A DNA stretch of 6,783 nucleotides from positions 1 through 6,783 of the forward strand of contig JAMCXE010000048.1 in the NCBI GenBank assembly GCA_023474975.1, read 5' to 3'. The notes below the pieces were generated by a model, which did not search any database, was not told where the DNA came from, and was given only the letters and a program-made list of their open reading frames with translations. Source of the DNA: Patescibacteria group bacterium (GTDB taxonomy: Bacteria > Patescibacteriota > Minisyncoccia > UBA6257 > 02-FULL-45-10c). Position 1 is the stretch's first letter. Each line of letters opens with the position of its first letter. A program made the position numbers and the translations under genes. Positions 6,231 through 6,783 of the stretch are shown one piece after another.

Positions 6231-6332
6231 GATATTGTAAATTTTATTCATAACAGCGTTGCTTATTGGAGGGGGTGGTAAAAACCACGACTTCCTATTC
6301 GCTCCTTGCTCTGAATAAAATTTATAAATATC
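6231..6332. repeat. Long inverted repeat (19 of about 20 bp) enclosing a hairpin
   Basis: TAAATTTTATTCA (6238-6250) is the exact reverse complement of 6312-6324. GATATT (6231-6236) matches 6327-6332 after a small G versus TA offset. The 61-nt interior can itself fold into AGCG/CGCT, GGAGG/CTTCC and GTGGT/ACCAC stems. It is either the outer stem of an RNA or the terminal repeats of a miniature element. I see no clear target-site duplication. Confidence 0.85.
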
Positions 6333-6364
6333 ACATTAGAAATTATTATTAAAAAAATAGGCTC

Positions 6365-6380
6365 AGGAAACTTAATGTAA
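6365..6380 (+). promoter_or_regulatory. Shine-Dalgarno plus minimal start-stop (ATG-TAA) before rpsL
   Basis: AGGAAA (6365-6370) is followed after 4 nt by ATG-TAA (6375-6380), and the rpsL ATG is 11 nt further on. Ribosomes could load at this site and reinitiate at rpsL, or the ATG-TAA may be a chance match in AT-rich DNA. Confidence 0.35.
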
Positions 6381-6391
6381 ATTATTATTTT

Positions 6392-6783
6392 ATGCCGACA
6401 ATAAGACAACTAGTAAAAAAAGGTAGGAGTCCGAAAGTGACAAAGACAAAATCTCCAGCGCTTTTGCGTTACTTTAATTCTATTTTAAATAAGCCTAAAA
6501 GAACCGCCTCTCCTTTCAAAAGAGGGGTCTGCTTAAAAGTTTTTACAACTACTCCAAAGAAACCGAACTCGGCTTTAAGAAAAGTTGCGCGTGTTCGTTT
6601 AACTAACGGTATGGAAGTTACTGCATATATTCCCGGTGAAGGACATAATTTGCAGGAACACTCCGTGGTAATGATCCGTGGTGGAAGAGTCAAGGATCTT
6701 CCCGGTGTTCGTTATCATATCGTAAGAGGTGTTTTGGATACTGGCGGCGTAGAAAGAAAGCAGCAGAGATCTTGTTTCTTCTT
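6392..6783 (+). CDS. rpsL: Ribosomal protein uS12 (3' end outside window)
   Basis: This small-subunit protein of the decoding centre is visible for 130 residues and then cut by the window end. It begins MPTIRQLVKKGRSPKV and contains the core TTTPKKPNSALRKVARVRL (52-70), the GHNLQEHSVVMIRGGRVKDL block (84-103) and PGVRYHIVRG (104-113). Lys56 and Lys101, the equivalents of the E. coli lysines where streptomycin resistance changes arise, are wild type. Asp102, the site methylthiolated by RimO in other bacteria, is kept. Between KSPAL and SPFKRGVC it has the longer loop seen in Bacillus-type S12, not the short E. coli form. The visible tail RKQQRSCFF departs from the usual RSKYG. No Shine-Dalgarno lies at a normal distance; AGGAAA is 21 nt upstream, in front of an ATG-TAA pair. 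Confidence 0.97.
   Translation, partial: MPTIRQLVKKGRSPKVTKTKSPALLRYFNSILNKPKRTASPFKRGVCLKVFTTTPKKPNSALRKVARVRLTNGMEVTAYIPGEGHNLQEHSVVMIRGGRVKDLPGVRYHIVRGVLDTGGVERKQQRSCFF

Larger units (their letters stand above)
6131..6391 (+). ncRNA. Long structured 5' leader of rpsL (candidate cis-regulatory or small RNA)
   Basis: This stretch has no conventional gene but is predicted to be transcribed from the promoter at 6095-6124. Block 1 (about 6176-6233) is closed by ATCCC/GGGAT. It contains CTTGC/GCGAG (6185-6189 with 6215-6219) and an apical GTGGC-AATG-GCCAC hairpin (6200-6213). Block 2 (6231-6332) has a nearly perfect 19-bp outer stem and an apical GTGGT-AAAA-ACCAC hairpin (6275-6288) above GGAGG/CTTCC. 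Blocks 1 and 2 share GAT at 6231-6233, so their closing stems cannot both form in full, which would allow switching. I recognise no known riboswitch, SRP RNA, tmRNA, RNase P RNA, 6S RNA or tRNA. The rest, 6333-6391, is AT-rich with a weak ACATTA/TAATGT pairing (6333-6338 with 6373-6378). Confidence 0.5.

Noticed and set aside
6176..6236. SRP (4.5S) RNA because of GAGGAAGC
   Set aside because: The conserved SRP core, with GGTCAGG on one strand and GGAAGCAGCC on the other closed by a GGAA loop, is not present.
6340..6389. Direct repeat AAATTATTATT before rpsL (6340-6350 and 6379-6389) as an operator
   Set aside because: Such short A/T runs are expected by chance in this composition, and no palindrome or further copy supports an operator.
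5981..6391. tRNA, CRISPR array or riboswitch of a known class
   Set aside because: No T-arm consensus, no regularly spaced direct repeats, and no recognisable core of a known riboswitch were found on reading both strands.

Overview
The window looks like a piece of chromosome from an uncultivated bacterium of the Candidate Phyla Radiation (Patescibacteria, Parcubacteria-like). The evidence is a DUF5671-type membrane protein of the kind common in that group, very compact AT-rich gene packing, a transposase tail of a type often seen there, and small proteins without clear relatives elsewhere. This placement is inference; no 16S or other diagnostic RNA is present. The uS12 protein carries the longer loop found in Bacillus-type S12, so it does not by itself fix the phylum.

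Left end (1-380): the 3' end of a DDE transposase gene enters from outside the window. It is followed by a 13-bp inverted repeat, a probable insertion-sequence right end at about 322, and a strong bidirectional terminator (342-380). On the minus strand (384-823), two overlapping small genes encode 74- and 72-residue proteins that resemble each other and look like mini winged-helix domains. Their promoter region lies back to back with the promoter of the next plus-strand operon.

Central operon (886-4515): an extended -10 promoter precedes four tightly packed plus-strand genes. They are a five-TM DUF5671-like protein with an external pseudopilin-like tail, a kinase-fold protein that seems to lack the catalytic aspartate, tyrosyl-tRNA synthetase (tyrS), and a short PDZ-less site-2 protease (M50). 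The junctions are +1, -14 and 0 nt, and a textbook 10-bp terminator ends the unit. Then comes a single-gene unit for an exported S41 carboxyl-terminal processing protease (PDZ domain, Ser/Lys/Gln triad) with its own Shine-Dalgarno sequence and terminator.

Right end (5934-6783): 458 nt without a conventional gene separate the protease from rpsL, which is cut by the window end. This gap is the most interesting part. It holds a long imperfect hairpin (6028-6093) beside a motif shared with the insertion-sequence end at the left of the window. Next comes a good promoter (TTGACG-18-TGGTATATT), then about 260 nt of leader with two structured blocks, one closed by a nearly perfect 19-bp inverted repeat. 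The leader ends with an ATG-TAA start-stop pair before the rpsL start. It could be a cis-regulatory RNA for the ribosomal-protein operon, a separate small RNA, or an inserted miniature repeat. Sequence alone does not decide between these.
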